This document shows, one piece after another, positions 32,820-48,400 of a stretch of 64,000 nt of DNA (position 1 is its first letter; each line of letters begins with the position of its first letter). The DNA is from Petrosia ficiformis. Its lineage: Eukaryota; Porifera; Demospongiae; Haplosclerida; Petrosiidae. The translations under genes were made by a program, and so were the position numbers. The stretch is from the NCBI GenBank assembly GCA_947044365.1, contig OX345636.1, positions 59,771,537 to 59,835,536 of the forward strand. The letters run 5' to 3'. The notes under the pieces are model-generated. The model ran no database searches, had not been told where the DNA came from, and was given only the letters and a program-made list of their open reading frames with translations.

Positions 32820-33020
32820 TCAAAAAACCGTAATTCAGTAAAATTACGTACTATAAAAATTTTCGTATAATAGTATGCGTACGAAATTTAAAAATTTGAA
32901 AATTAATGGGTACTCGGAAGTAAACGGTTTTCGTAAATAATAACGTACGCACGTATGAAAAGTTATACATACGAAAAATAAGAATTCGAAATATTTTAGA
33001 GATGAAATATTCCCGATTTA
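32820..33020. repeat. AT-rich segment with CCGTAAT/TTACGGT ends
   Basis: ACCGTAATTCAGTA near the left is roughly inverted by GATTTACGGTAT at the right, with CGTACGAAA/TTTCGTA blocks inside. This could be an AT-rich MITE, but the ends are short and imperfect. Confidence 0.4.
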
Positions 33021-33031
33021 CGGTATATAAA

Positions 33032-33745
33032 CATTTTTTAAATTTGTATTTATTATTGTGACTGTTAAGTGTCTATATACAAGAATAATAAAAAACAGTT
33101 TCAATAAAATGAAAGAAGATGTAGGGATGTCAATTGCAATTGAAATGTATGGGCAGCCATTTTTTTCCGTGCCATCCCTACATAGAGAGTACTACCGTAC
33201 TTTCTGATAAACATTCCTCAAATTTGTATTTATTATTGTGACTGTTAAGTGTATGTATATAAACATTCCTTAAATTTGTATTTATTATTGTGACTGTTAA
33301 GTGTATGTATATAAACATTCCTTAAATTTGTATTTATTATTGTGACTGTTAAGTGTCTGTATATAAACATTCCTCAAATTTGTATTTTTTATTGTGACTG
33401 TTAAATGTCTGTATATAAACATTCCTTAAATTTGTATTTATTATTGTGACTGTTAAGTGTATGTATATAAACATTCCTCAAATTTGTATTTTTTATTGTG
33501 ACTGTTAAATGTCTGTATATAAACATTCCTTAAATTTGTATTTATTATTGTGACTGTTAAGTGTCTGTATATAAACATTCCTTAAATTTGTATTTATTAT
33601 TGTGACTGTTAAGTGTATGTATATAAACATTCCTTAAATTTGTATTTATTATTGTGACTGTTAAGTGTATGTATATAAACATTCCTTAAATTTGTATTTA
33701 TTATTGTGACTGTTAAGTGTATGTATATAAACATTCCTTAAGGCT
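33032..33745. repeat. 52-bp tandem array (about 13 copies)
   Basis: The unit is TATATAAACATTCCTTAAAT, TTGTATTTATTATTGTGACT, GTTAAGTGTATG. The first unit is separated from the rest by an inserted palindromic segment (33110-33200) whose ends TGTAGGGATG and CATCCCTACA are inverted. Confidence 0.92.
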
Positions 33746-34539
33746 ATTATATTCCATATTTACTTGGGTTAGATAAAGTACTGACTGCTATTCATCCACA
33801 CATCCAATCACTCATATATCATTCCATTCAAGTTTCCATCATCTTCCATCTACATGTGTATTTAAATACATTTCTAGATGTACATTGCACATATAAGAAT
33901 GTATAATGAAATTGAAAAGCAATTAAAGTTAATACAATCTACTTTACATTTGTTATAGGCAAAGTAATACACACACCATAAAACTATTGACAAGACAATG
34001 TGATAAATTATACAGCTTAGAACTAACTTAGAACTGAATAAAATCATGAATATGATACATTTTATAGATAACCATTATTAGGACATCATAGTTGATAACA
34101 GTACGTAATACCACAATTACACTGTAGAAATCATATTTCATGAGAGGATGAATGTTTGAATAGCCAGATGGGATGATTTGGTGGATTAATAAGTTAATGA
34201 ATGCAATCATGATCATCACAAATGGTGATTGAAAAAGAAGAATTATTAAAAATATATACTCATGATGATTATAATTATAGTATAGTATAAAAAGAGTACT
34301 TAGAGGATATTTGTAACTTTTTTCATTTGATATGTTGAGCTAAAAATTGACCTTCATGGTAGAATGCTTAGAGTTAGTACTCAATGTTGCAGCAGCCACT
34401 ACCTCAAATAATTCATTACTTTATTGAGCAAGCAACGTTAATGAGGTATCATTCTTTGAGCATGATATAACCATGACTATATCTATATTTATATATAATA
34501 TCATAAAACAACACCACACTCTGACTCATGTTGTGTAAT

Positions 34540-37500
34540 ATACGTATAAGACATGGGTTGGGGTGATGTAGTATGAATATTAATGAAGTGCTATTGTTTC
34601 AGCATGATCCTTTTTCGAAAGGGATGTAGTTATGGCACTTGTCTATTCCTGATGAGCTGATCCATCACTGAAACGAATGTAGTAAGGATAGCCCTTATTA
34701 GTCTAGTTTAAGGTTCAAGGGCTGTTTGTTATCATTAACCTGTATGTGGTTTTCCTAGTAATTTTTAACTTTGAGAATAATTGCTTTCAGAATATGAGTA
34801 TATAGACTGAAACATTGTAATTATTAACAACATTTTGCTAATTTCTTTTTTCTTGTGTTAGATATTCAGAACTAGAAGTATACTTCTGTCAAGAACCATT
34901 TTTCAAGGGTAGCTTAATTAATTAGACTTGAAGACATTACATTACTACTTGTGCGATGTCATTTCCAGGATTGAAGGATTTGCTAAACTATATTATTCTA
35001 TTTATCAGAATGTAGTGAAAAACTAGAACCCAAGTACTTTATTGAGTGTTTATATGATGTGGTGAGGATAAACAAAGACTCAATAGAGTCCATCCTTGGC
35101 ATGTTGTATATACTTACTCAACACCTCATAAACGTATATATTAATAATATATTATATTAATAATATAAGTGGATGAAACTGCCTTGTGTATTCAATAGCT
35201 ACACTGATCTTGAAAACCACAAACACTATGAATGTGTTAGTTGGTGTATTTGTGTAATTTCAGGTGCTGAGTTCAAACCTTTCAGAATTTTTTCAATTAC
35301 AAGCAGCCATTTTGTAGTTAGAATCAATTCTTTTCGTTTTGATCCAATTGACCTTTAGGAGTGAATCATGTTTCCAATACAGTGGAATTTAATTACACAA
35401 CACTTTTAACATGTCTTCACACATTTAATATGTATATACATGACAGAATTAGCTTTATATTACATCATAGCTACAAGAAAGTGTAATGAATGTAAAAATC
35501 ACTAGAAGTATAATTATTACAGACAGGTTAATTATATTCAGAAGTCAATCTGTAACATTATGAAATATTGGCATTTTGATGGGAATTGATACACAAACAA
35601 CTTGAGAGAATGTAGTAAACTTCAATTTAGTTTCTAAGGAAACTGCAGCCTTACATAAAATATGGTTTACTGGTAAGAAGCAACAATCCTAACATGAATA
35701 AATTGAAAACCATAAACTACTATATCTGTGTACGTTTAGGTGTTCAGTTTCATATGTTTTTACCATCACATCTCATAGTTAATTCACCATAGTGAAATAG
35801 GAATGTAGTGATACACTAAAATTCTATGTAGACATGTTTACATGTACATGTACATATTTTGACTATTTTTAAGTTATCATATCCATCAAATAACCAATAC
35901 ACCCCTAAAGGTCAATTGGATCGAAACAAAAATAAATGACTGTAACTAGAAAACGGCTACTTGTAATTGAAAAATATGAACTCACCACCTAAAAGTACAC
36001 AAATTACACCAACTAACACATTCATAGGGTTTTGGTTTTTAATTTATTCTTATAAACTCCATTATACACACTGTAATGACAATTGCAGTGTGTATAATGA
36101 CAATAGCATTCTACTAAATATTCTATGTAGACATGTTTATTGAGTGTATGTATACATATTTTGACCATTTTAAATTATCATACATGTATCTATCAAATAA
36201 CCATTAGACCTCTAAAGGTCAATTGAAATAAATGACGGCTAGAAAATGGCTACTCGTAACTGAAATATTCCAAAAAAATATCCTTAAAGTACACAAATAC
36301 ACCAACTAAGACATTCATATGATTTGTGGTTTTCAATTTCATTTTGTTGAATTCAAACAGAAAAAAATCAACTTTCAGAGTGAGTGTTTTCACACATCTC
36401 ATAGTTAATTCACCATTGTGAAATGGGAATGTAGCGATACACTAAAATTATTTGTAGACATGTTTATTGAGTGTATGTGTACATATTTTGACCCTTTTTA
36501 AGTTATCATATCTATCAAATAATCATTAGACCCCTAAAGGTCAAATGATCGACTTCAACTAGAAAACGCTACTTGTAATTGAAACATTCCAAAAGATATG
36601 AACTCAGCACCTAAAAGTACACTAATACAACAACTAACACATTCAGAGGGTTTGTGGTTTTTAATTTATTCATGTTAAAGTCATACATACTCCATTATAC
36701 ACACTGTAATGATTAAATGACAATTACAAAATCTGACGATAGCGACCTACCAAATATTCTATGTAGACATGATTATTGAGTGTATGTATACATATTTTGA
36801 CTATTATGCCCCTAAAGGTTAATTGGAAGAGAATTAATGCTAACTACAAAATGGCTGCTTGTATTTGAAAAATTCCAAAAGGTTTGAACTCAGAAAAACA
36901 CTATTACAGTATTATTTAAATTTCAACACACTTTTAAAGGTGCTTTGTACTACTTTTAAGTTTAAGGGTCATTTTAGCTGTTGAACATACACGGTAGAGT
37001 CATCGCATTGATTTTATTGGGACGAGCCTGAGTGAGCCCCACACTTATCAGTACAGTCAGCTAGAAACTTTACACTGTATGTACATGTATAATAATATTA
37101 TATATTGCAAATATTATTTTTGTTTGTACAGTACATATTCTGTAAATATCTTAATGTTCAAATTCAAAAATTTCAAATTTAAATTTTCTAAAGCCACATG
37201 CTTGATAGCTATGAATTGAGGAAAAGAAGAGATAGGGACAGAGCTAAATGAGCTCTAGAGACCAAAGAGGAGAGAGAAACAAGACTGTCTAAAAGAGAAG
37301 AAGCTTCATTTGTCTAAAGTAGATTGAAGTTTCTAGAATAAAGATCATTCTAGCTGAGATCTTTTCCAGCCAATAAAATATTTAACATTGGGATTATTCC
37401 TACTTTGTTTAACAGGTAATACCTCTAAAACCAACCTATGAACTGTTGCATTTTGCTCTTATTCCATCTCAAACACACTAAATGCTTGCTTTTGCTCTAT

Positions 37501-38240
37501 GTCCAAAATGTGGTTATTCTAACCATACCTTCTCAGACTCACCTCACAATGAATGCATGGATGCAAACATTCTCCAGTATATAAATATATAATTTTATGA
37601 GGTGTTGAGTAAGTATATACAACATGCCAAGGATGGACTCTACTGAGTCTTTGTTTATCCTCATCACATCATATAAACACTCATCACAAGACAATAAAGT
37701 ACTTGGGTTCTAGTTTTTCACTACATTCTGATAAATAAAATAATATTGCAGAGTGTCCGTCATTAAGATTGCAAGAAGAGATGTCACACAGTAGTAATGT
37801 AATTCATTAGTATACATGCAAATGGCTATTGGCAGGTATGTTCAACTAAAATTGTTTCCTTTCATACCACCCACTCTGTCTTCAAGTCTTATAAAGCTAA
37901 CCTTAGAAAATAGTTAGTATACTTCTAGTTCTGAAAATCTAACCTAAAAAAATATAAATATCATTTTTTTTCAGTTTATATTTAATTCAGAACAGGACAT
38001 TATGAAACCAATTTGCTGTTTCTGTTCTAACAATTGCTATAGCTACCTGCCAAACTACATACAGCTCAATGATAGCAAACATCCTAAAAGTATACTAACA
38101 ATGGATATTCTACCTACCTGACATCACAATTAATGACGAATCAACTGGTCCGGGAGATGTAAAAGGATCATGCTGATAGAACAGCATTTCATTAATATTC
38201 ATACTACAGGACACATACAACCTATGTTGTACATGTAATT
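34540..38240. mobile_element. Large imperfect foldback element, about 3.7 kb
   Basis: The left arm (about 34560-35130) is inverted in the right arm (about 37590-38210). Matching blocks include GATGTGGTGAGGATAAACAA with its inverse near 37655, GTATGAATATTAATGAAG with its inverse near 38195, and AGAACTAGAAGTATACTTCT with its inverse near 37920. The centre holds direct copies of a unit with CCCTAAAGGTCAATTGG near 35908, 36210, 36530 and 36808, and one inverted copy near 35345. A short frame near 37490 reads LCPKCGYSNHTF. No transposase is seen. Confidence 0.75.
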
Positions 38241-38538
38241 TATATGAATATTAACAAGGTGCCATTCTTTGAGCATGATCCAATGTAAAAACAAATTATT
38301 TATAATTATGGCTTGGATGAGGGATTAGTGTGAAAAGGCGTCACCTTATCAAACTAATCACTCATTTATAACAAGTCAGTATAATACATACATGAAGTAT
38401 ACATACCTTATAGTAGTAACAACCAAAGAATAAATGTTATATGCATACATGTATATATAAGCCAGATAATGACATGTGCACCACGTTTAATTAAGGGGAA
38501 GCTGGGCACATATATATGTGCATCACGCTCAAAGGGTA

Positions 38539-38682
38539 ATTACCTTAGTTCTACTGTCAGTATAGTACTGTCTCACTACTGCGATGTTGAATTGACAAGT
38601 ATACCAATTACTGTCAAAACTACTGTTGAACTATGTAGTGTGGAAATGAAACTACTGAGTAACTACTGTACTGTCTGGTGAC
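38539..38682. mobile_element. MITE, GTCACCATACAGTA family, copy 3 (left end lost)
   Basis: It shares TTCTACTGTCAGTATAGTAC, ATACCAATTACTGTCAAAAC, GTGGAAATGAAACTACTGAG and the right end CTGTCTGGTGAC with 811-981. Confidence 0.7.
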
Positions 38683-38685
38683 TTT

Positions 38686-39092
38686 TATGGCCCGTAGGAC
38701 CATCCTTATGATTGCTTTCCCAGTCCCTATAGGTTCGTTCGATGTATGTTTATATATATATATATAAATTTATATGTTTGTATCACTTATGCCAGTAAGC
38801 ATTGTAGACATAGTTAAGGAAGTTACATTGTTCCGGGGGGCTCGGTCAATTAATGGGCATGGTGAGTAATACCTACAGAGCTTGAGAGCAAAGAAAGCTG
38901 CTTGTAGCTTTACTAGTTAATGTAGAAGCTGGAACCTATTCTACCTGAAATATATTCCTAAAGTTCTACAAGGTCCTTTAAAAGGTAAGGAAAGTAGATA
39001 ATCAAAATAATAGGCTGTTGTGTTTCAGGCATGATAAAGTTAGCCGTGATTACTGAATGCTGGACACCACAAAGCAGTCATAGGGATGCGTT
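38686..39092. mobile_element. MITE with GGCCCGTAGGNCCATCCTTATG ends
   Basis: The left end GGCCCGTAGGACCATCCTTA and TGATTGCTTTCC pair with the right end AAAGCAGTCATAGGGATG. The interior holds GTCAATTAATGGGCATGG and ATATATTCCTAAAGTTCTAC. It matches 60262-60700 in inverted orientation. Confidence 0.75.
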
Positions 39093-39165
39093 TTCTTTAT
39101 ATATCTTGTTATTGATATACATGTATACTGTACATGTACATGTGCATAGTATATGTGTATACCAG

Positions 39166-39550
39166 TGTTCTCCATAGTGGAAAGCCATTGGACTTATTAG
39201 ACCTATTTTATACTGATCAGAGGTACATGTACATGTACATGTATTTTCACACACAAACTGTTAGATGTAATATAAATTATATTGGTGATTTGCCAGCCCT
39301 AAGAAGATCACTGAGTATAGATATGCATGTAGGGTTTGTAAGTGGAAATAATTTTAAAGACTGAGACTTAATTGTGTGTTTATGCATGCATGAATGTGCA
39401 AGTACATGTATATGCATCACACTGTACACTACCATACAATGCACATGTACACGTACCTTCAGTACATGTATAGTGTATACACATCACACTGTGCACTACT
39501 ATACTTTGTTGATGTACACGTACATACAGTATTGTACCTTTAGTACATGC
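39166..39550. repeat. Second copy of the 1008-1376 segment
   Basis: It has the same ordered blocks as 1008-1376 (TTCTCCATAGTGGAAA, TTTTATACTGATCAGAGG, GATTTGCCAGCCCTAAG), diverged by short insertions. It lies just downstream of the last enolase exon seen. Confidence 0.7.
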
Positions 39551-39570
39551 ATATACATGTAAGTGACTTA

Positions 39571-42255
<2,685 letters not shown>

Positions 42256-42923
42256 AGACATATTTTTACATCGAATTATGTGCGTTGACAAAATTAATTC
42301 CCCTTTCGGTTTTTTAATGTTGTAATTTTACAACATCCTGTCAGAGAGGAAGTGTATCCAACTTAATAGAATACTGAATTCAAACTGCAATTCACGGGAT
42401 CTTGGATGTACCACGCCCCAAATTACTGTAGATTACGAGAGTATGCCAATGTGGTGGCGGCATGTCAGCATTCTATTGTCAAAACGCCCACGCTTTGTTG
42501 GATGTGGTCGGGCGGTGCTTTGATTCAAGTGTCCGCCCTTTGATGTTACTTTGAAGTTAGCTTAGCGTACTTAAAAAAATAAAAATAAAAATAAAAATAA
42601 AGTAAAAGGAGATCAGAATGAGATGTTGATGTATGTGTGATGTATAGACTTGCTTTCTAGCTGGTTCTAGTGAGAGAGAAAGGGATGTTGGCAGAATAAG
42701 TGAAAAATACCGTTCGCTTGCAGACTTGAGTGGATGCTGTGCTTGCAGTAATTGGTAAGCAAGGTTGAAGTGAGTGTTAGATTGCTCCAGAAGGTCCAGA
42801 AAGCTGCAAAGAAGCTGCATTTGTGATGCTGAGCCACACCTCACACATTATATGCTTGATCAAGGTGGGTGTGGTTATAATAATTTCGAATATGTCTCTG
42901 TTGCAAAACTGAAAGAGATAAAG

Positions 42924-43146
42924 ACTCGATTATTGGTCGGGCGTAGCCCAACCTTCCCGGAAAAAAACACACGGAGGGTCGTGTGTTATTTCCTGTCATG
43001 TGATTATTAACGTAATTATAATAAAAGATATGACGTTGGCTGCGTTCTGCAATCTGATTGGGCTGCAATATTTTTGAAAATTCTTGACACCAGACCCTCC
43101 GTTTTATCCACGAGAGTTGGGCTACGACCGACAAGTACTCGATGTA
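42924..43146. mobile_element. Short MITE with GTCGGGCGTAGCCCAAC ends
   Basis: GGTCGGGCGTAGCCCAAC at the left is inverted at the right as GTTGGGCTACGACCGAC. Inner ACGGAGGGTC/GACCCTCCGT blocks extend the pairing to about 50 bp. Confidence 0.75.
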
Positions 43147-43992
43147 GTCTAGTCTCGCAAGTCAGACCCAACCCTAAAGCGTTATTTACGCGCCACGCAC
43201 CCCGTGGAAAGCAATCCAAAACTTAACAGCTTTCAATTTAGTAGAGACCCAGACTGGATACAAACTCAATTCACTCAGAACTGCTAAGTTAGAGGTGTTA
43301 AGAGGAACTTCTAGTATATACTTGGCAAAAGGATTCTTTCAATTGATGCTGATTCACCATAGCCCCATAGTTCACTAGCATACGTCAATACAGGCATCAC
43401 TATTACATTAAAATTAATATATGGCATAATATTTGAGGGAAGAGAAACGAATACTTCCTGAACTTTCTAAACATGTTCGCCATGGCTTTCAGGCCACCTT
43501 AGCAACATTTTCAACACCAAATTTAGTTTACAAACTTTAAAACCAAGATACTTAAATTGGTCCACTACCTCCAAAATCTTGCCTTTGTAAGTCTGCTTAC
43601 AATCTGTAACAAATCTGTAGTTCTTCTCAGATTAAACTTCCAATTGTGTATTGACAGTATCTCTATAAAGGCAAAAGTATGACAATACTTTAGTTTGTCT
43701 ATTTCACTTACACATGAAAAGGAATGGCAGGCCGATTAAAGTGTCCTTCAAAATCATTTCCTGCCAATATAGTATACGAATATAACATTCAAATAATTAT
43801 TTGGCATCTCATTTATTCCAGCATTCCATAAAATGACGCCTTAACTGGGACCAAAAGGCTTTGATTTGCTATTTTCAGATTTACTATATCAATTAAAACA
43901 TATCAATATAGACATCTCAATTATTTGTAATGCCGGGATTCTCTTGAAGAGGCTTTTTGTTTTAACAGTTAAACTTAGCTGTTTCATTAATT

Positions 43993-45137
43993 AAGGTTGT
44001 AGTCTTTTCCGTGGGCGGATGCTACTCCAATCAGTTTCTAGTCTTGCCAGCTTCTTGCTGCATACAATCTAGTTCAATTCTGTATCTTTTGGAAGCCACA
44101 CCCATAGTTATAGTTATTGGGCCTAAATGTTTTGACTGATACTGTCATTTGCATCAATCTTGCAACAAAAAATGTCAAAGCGGGAATGGGTGTGGTATAA
44201 CATTTAGCCAATCAATTTACTCTCATCATGTGGTGTTTGCTGTGATGTTTACTATTTTTTATATTGTAAGTATAATTACGTCATCTCCGGTTTGAGAGCG
44301 CAGTTGCAAGATTACTGGAAACGACAGTAGTTTATTTTCAGAAACAAAGCTAAACACACCCTTCGGGTGGTGGAGGGGGCGGTAGGCGGGAAACCCTGGC
44401 AGGGTAATTGTAGTTGCTCTTTGAGAAAGATCGGAGTTTGATAGTGTCTAGAAAGGTAAATTTTATGGTTTCAGTGAAAAGCTACAGAATTCAGCTTTCT
44501 TCAGCCTCTTGTAACTATAAAAGTAAAATGAATTTGCAGAAAACGGCTCTATTTGTTTTTTCAAAATGCATTGTACTTGATGTACGCCATGATTGGTGGG
44601 CGTGGCTTTCTTGGTTTTGTACTTATTACGATGGCAAAAATGGACATTTTTCCAACACTCCCACTCTTGTAGAGAAGTATAAAGATCATGAGAAGATATG
44701 AAGGTTGCTATTACACCAGGTTAGAGTCATATTATATAATATTCTATTTTGAAACTGATTGGAGTCGCATCCGCCCACTCCCTAGTACCACTAAGAAAGT
44801 TAGCATATTTAAGGTAGTACTAGGGAGTGGGCGGATGCGACTCCAATCAGTTTCAAAATAGAATATTATATAATATGACTCTAACCTGGTGTAATAGCAA
44901 CCTTCATATCTTCTCATGATCTTTATACTTCTCTACAAGAGTGGGAGTGTTGGAAAAATGTCCATTTTTGCCATCGTAATAAGTACAAAACCAAGAAAGC
45001 CACGCCCACCAATCATGGCGTACATCAAGTACAACATAAAATTTACAGAATGGAACCAGATTGTATGCAGCAAGAAGCTTGCAAGACTAGAAACTGATTG
45101 GAGTAGCATCCGCCCACGGAAAAGACTACAACCTTAA
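43993..45137. mobile_element. Nested foldback element with a perfect 219-bp-arm hairpin
   Basis: The outer ends (TAAGGTTGTAGTCTTTTCCG with its inverse, and TGGGCGGATGCTACTCCAAT with its inverse) are about 90 bp. Inside, 44572-44790 is repeated as an exact inverse at about 44816-45034, with a loop of about 25 bp. The arms include GTGGGCGTGGCTTTCTTGGT and AGGTTGCTATTACACCAGG. A plus-strand frame of 95 codons at 44414-44701 falls largely within the arm and has no recognised family. Confidence 0.9.
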
Positions 45138-45497
45138 AACCACACATCTTCACTAATCTCTGTATGTCGCAAGCTTGAAATTGTTTAAGAATTTATAATG
45201 ATTATACTATGGTGTACATGAAAAGTGTTATAAGTTACCTCAATTTCACATCACTTTGTTTCTTTAGTATCTTCTGTATTTCACCCTTCGCATGAAATTC
45301 GGACATTCGAGAGCCACACCTCATTTCGAGCATACCCACGCCGCTCGAAAATCTTGGGAGCGAGCACACGTGACATTATTATGAATAATAAGAGTGGATA
45401 CGCCCTGTTTACAGTTAAGTTAGAGGGATATCCAACATTCCTTTTGTGCTGTGATGTAAACGCTTCAGTATAACATTAAGATACGCCATTGAGGGAC

Positions 45498-48400
45498 ATG
45501 TCTGGAGAAGGAAAGTATCAGTTGGTGAGTAGAAGTGTGTTAGATGGTCAGAATGTTGAATTCAGTACAGCATTTTCCTGTACAGTAGGAAGGGAAAGGA
45601 GCTCCTCTTCTTTTAGTTTGAATATGTAAATTTGACCAATTACTTTTAAGGTATTGCATAAACTCTTTGCTTTGGGAATTAGGGATGAGGTTAAGTTTTG
45701 TAATTATAATACACAAATATAGTATACACTTCATGTCAGACCTTTGGTAGAAGGCACATGTAAAGTGTATCGTAAGGCCAATTACTTGTTTAGCCACCTC
45801 CTAATTAACTTACATGTAAATCAAGAATTCAAACATTGATTTCTTTCATCATTACTAACTACATGTACACTGTACCAGACTATCAAGTAATAAAAAACAA
45901 TTAGTGATAACCTTTTATATTTAAGTGTGTAACACCCAGTTGACTTTGTGGGAAATTGATCTCATTTGGGTTGATGATTTCATGGCATGCTCTAGATCTC
46001 ATGAGAGTAGACTGTGTTGGAGGACAACCATTTTAATGTCACTTGCTTTTACCTGGTATCATGGGGTATGTTATTTTAACCTCCCATGTTCACCTCTCAG
46101 TAAAACTCTTGTATTGTTTACTCGTCTCAATTTTAAATATACATGTGTAAAATTAGAAAATACTGATTAAAAATAGTTGCTCCTACGTCTCTGTGTGTAT
46201 GGCTTACTGTACCATTCTTTAGATTTAGCCCTTATCATGTAGATGCTAAACCCTATAGGATTGAGGCAGGGTTCTCGCCAGAAATTTCTGTAAGAAGGGT
46301 ACGCGCGCGAAGCGCGCGGAACTTTCTTAGCTTATAATTAATCATTCATGTACACGCCCACTAAGTTTGACCACGTGAGTTTCATTTACAGCGTGTCAAG
46401 ATGCCTGCTAAAAAGAAAGCGAGGATAGATGTCAGTCAGAAGACTCTAGGCTATGATGGCTATCAACTACAGCTTCAAACAGCTAGCGGTAAACAACCTT
46501 ACATAATATTGTATGTTAATATACAGTTCAAGAAGGGTACAATAGGTATTTTGAGCCTTCAAGAAGGGTACTTTTCATGTTAAGAAGGGTTCTGTACCCT
46601 TCAAAAAAAGCCTAACGAGAACCCTGGATTGAGGATGTTACCCATAGGATTGAGAACATTACTCCAGTATATAGAGCTATAGGGGATAAATAACCAGTTT
46701 TAGCCTAAGTATTGGTTTGCTAGTTATCTTTCAGTATTCATTTAGGGTTGGAAAATTTAAATTTTTGTTCTATTTCAATCAATATGTTGTAAATTATAAA
46801 CAACATATAATTATATACATAATAAAAATAATAATAATTATTATTATAAAATGATAATGTTTGTGTGTACGCAGTACTGATACACTAACCGTAGGTCTAT
46901 TTCGCATGCTTCGTCGCTAACAATCACACATTCTTCTTCCTCATCTTCTTTTTAAAATTTCTTCTTCACTGGACTAATTTGATTGGTAAGATCGATGTAG
47001 ACAGCCATCACATACCATGAGCAGTTCTATTAATAACTATTAATAATTAATAATAATGATAATAATAAAAATTGTATATAGTTCCATTCCGTTCTGTTCC
47101 TGATTTTATAAGTACCCAGTCAAATTCTCTTTGTGAAACTGACAGAGTGATATTCAATCCTAGTGGATACCATCCTCCATTCTAGCATTACTCATTTCAT
47201 CCTGATTATGTACAAATATATGAAAGATTGTATTTGTTATACATGTACTTTCAATGTAGTTACTTCAATTCAGTGGGTCAGTAACTCGATCAATCTGATT
47301 AGTTAATAAATGTGATTTGTGATTGTAGAACCTTGCTTCATAATTTATTATATAAATGTATTATGGAGCGCAGAACAAAGTATACATTGTAGCTCCCATA
47401 TAATCTCATTACATGTTTAATTTAAATTATTATCTATTATAGGATATAATCATTATTGTTAATACACTGGATGCATCAATTGTAGGTGTGGTTTATTTAT
47501 TAGTTAGCTTTGCTTAAATTTATTGCCTCTTGCGGGCCTGCTGTCTGTATACATGTATGTACAGTTTGTATCTTTTATGTACATGTATGTCATAGAATTT
47601 GCTTATCATGTTTAATGAGGTTTTGTTAAGTTTTGATTATTGTTATTACTTCTTTCATAATAATAAAACAACTATCATGTCAATGTTTAACTAAACCTTG
47701 TTAAAATTTACATGTATGTATGTATATACATATGTATAATAATTATGTACATGCATATATGTACATGTGTTTAAGTACATGTACAATATTTATGTGATTA
47801 TTATTTTGTTAATGCAATTACACATAATAAAATAATAAAGACATTATTACTACACCAGGAGCACATGAACAACTCCTGGATACACTTATTGCAATGGCCA
47901 ATTCTACAATAATTTATAGTCACTAATGCATGGTTTTTTTTTTAGGTAAAATGTTCATGTGGGGCAAACCAATGTTTCAAGAAATAGAGGGGGTGTAGGT
48001 TAGAGCTAAAATACATAAAAATAATATTACTGTACATGTACTTTGCCTCTTCAGCCTATAGTAGCTGCCTTATTTCACATTCAGCTTGTCATGTCAAGGT
48101 TGCATGTACAGTACGTATGTAACTGTTTCAAGTGAAAATTGGCTAAAGCTCAGGGGGGGGGGAGGGGGTCAAAACCATTTTCCGGCTGGATGAAATGCCC
48201 CCTTCAACCCTCCTAACAAAAACCCTGACTAATGTCAGATGTTAATAAATTATATTATTATAAACAGAAGATTAGATGATCTGTTGTATGCTATCATTAC
48301 AATATCTATGATAATTGTGTCTTCATTTCGATTACCCCGGCCTAGTAGTACATTGTACATGTATATTTAAAAGGGGTTAATCTGTCTGTCTATATTTTAT

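Larger units (their letters stand above)
42256..45497. promoter_or_regulatory. Divergent intergenic region between the enolase and ankyrin genes
   Basis: The two start codons (42255 minus, 45498 plus) point away from each other. The region contains MITEs (42924-43146) and a foldback element (43993-45137). The 350 bp next to the ankyrin start are GC-richer and less repetitive (CACGTGAC near 45368) and are the likeliest promoter. No TATA box was assigned. A minus-strand frame at 45239-45306 starting MSEFHAKGEIQKIL and ending at a GTAACT donor could be an alternative first exon, but its phase does not fit enolase exon 2. Confidence 0.4.

Noticed and set aside
37480..37590. CPKCGYSNHTF frame as a zinc-finger gene
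   Set aside because: It is too short, has a single CxxC pair and lies inside the foldback element; it is mentioned only as a relic.
38090..38165. Minus-strand HDPFTSPGPVDSSLIVMS as the next enolase exon
   Set aside because: It has a plausible donor but matches no part of the enolase C-terminal half and lies in the foldback arm.
44414..44701. 95-codon frame as a gene
   Set aside because: Most of it lies in the arm of a perfect hairpin in a foldback element, and no family is recognised.
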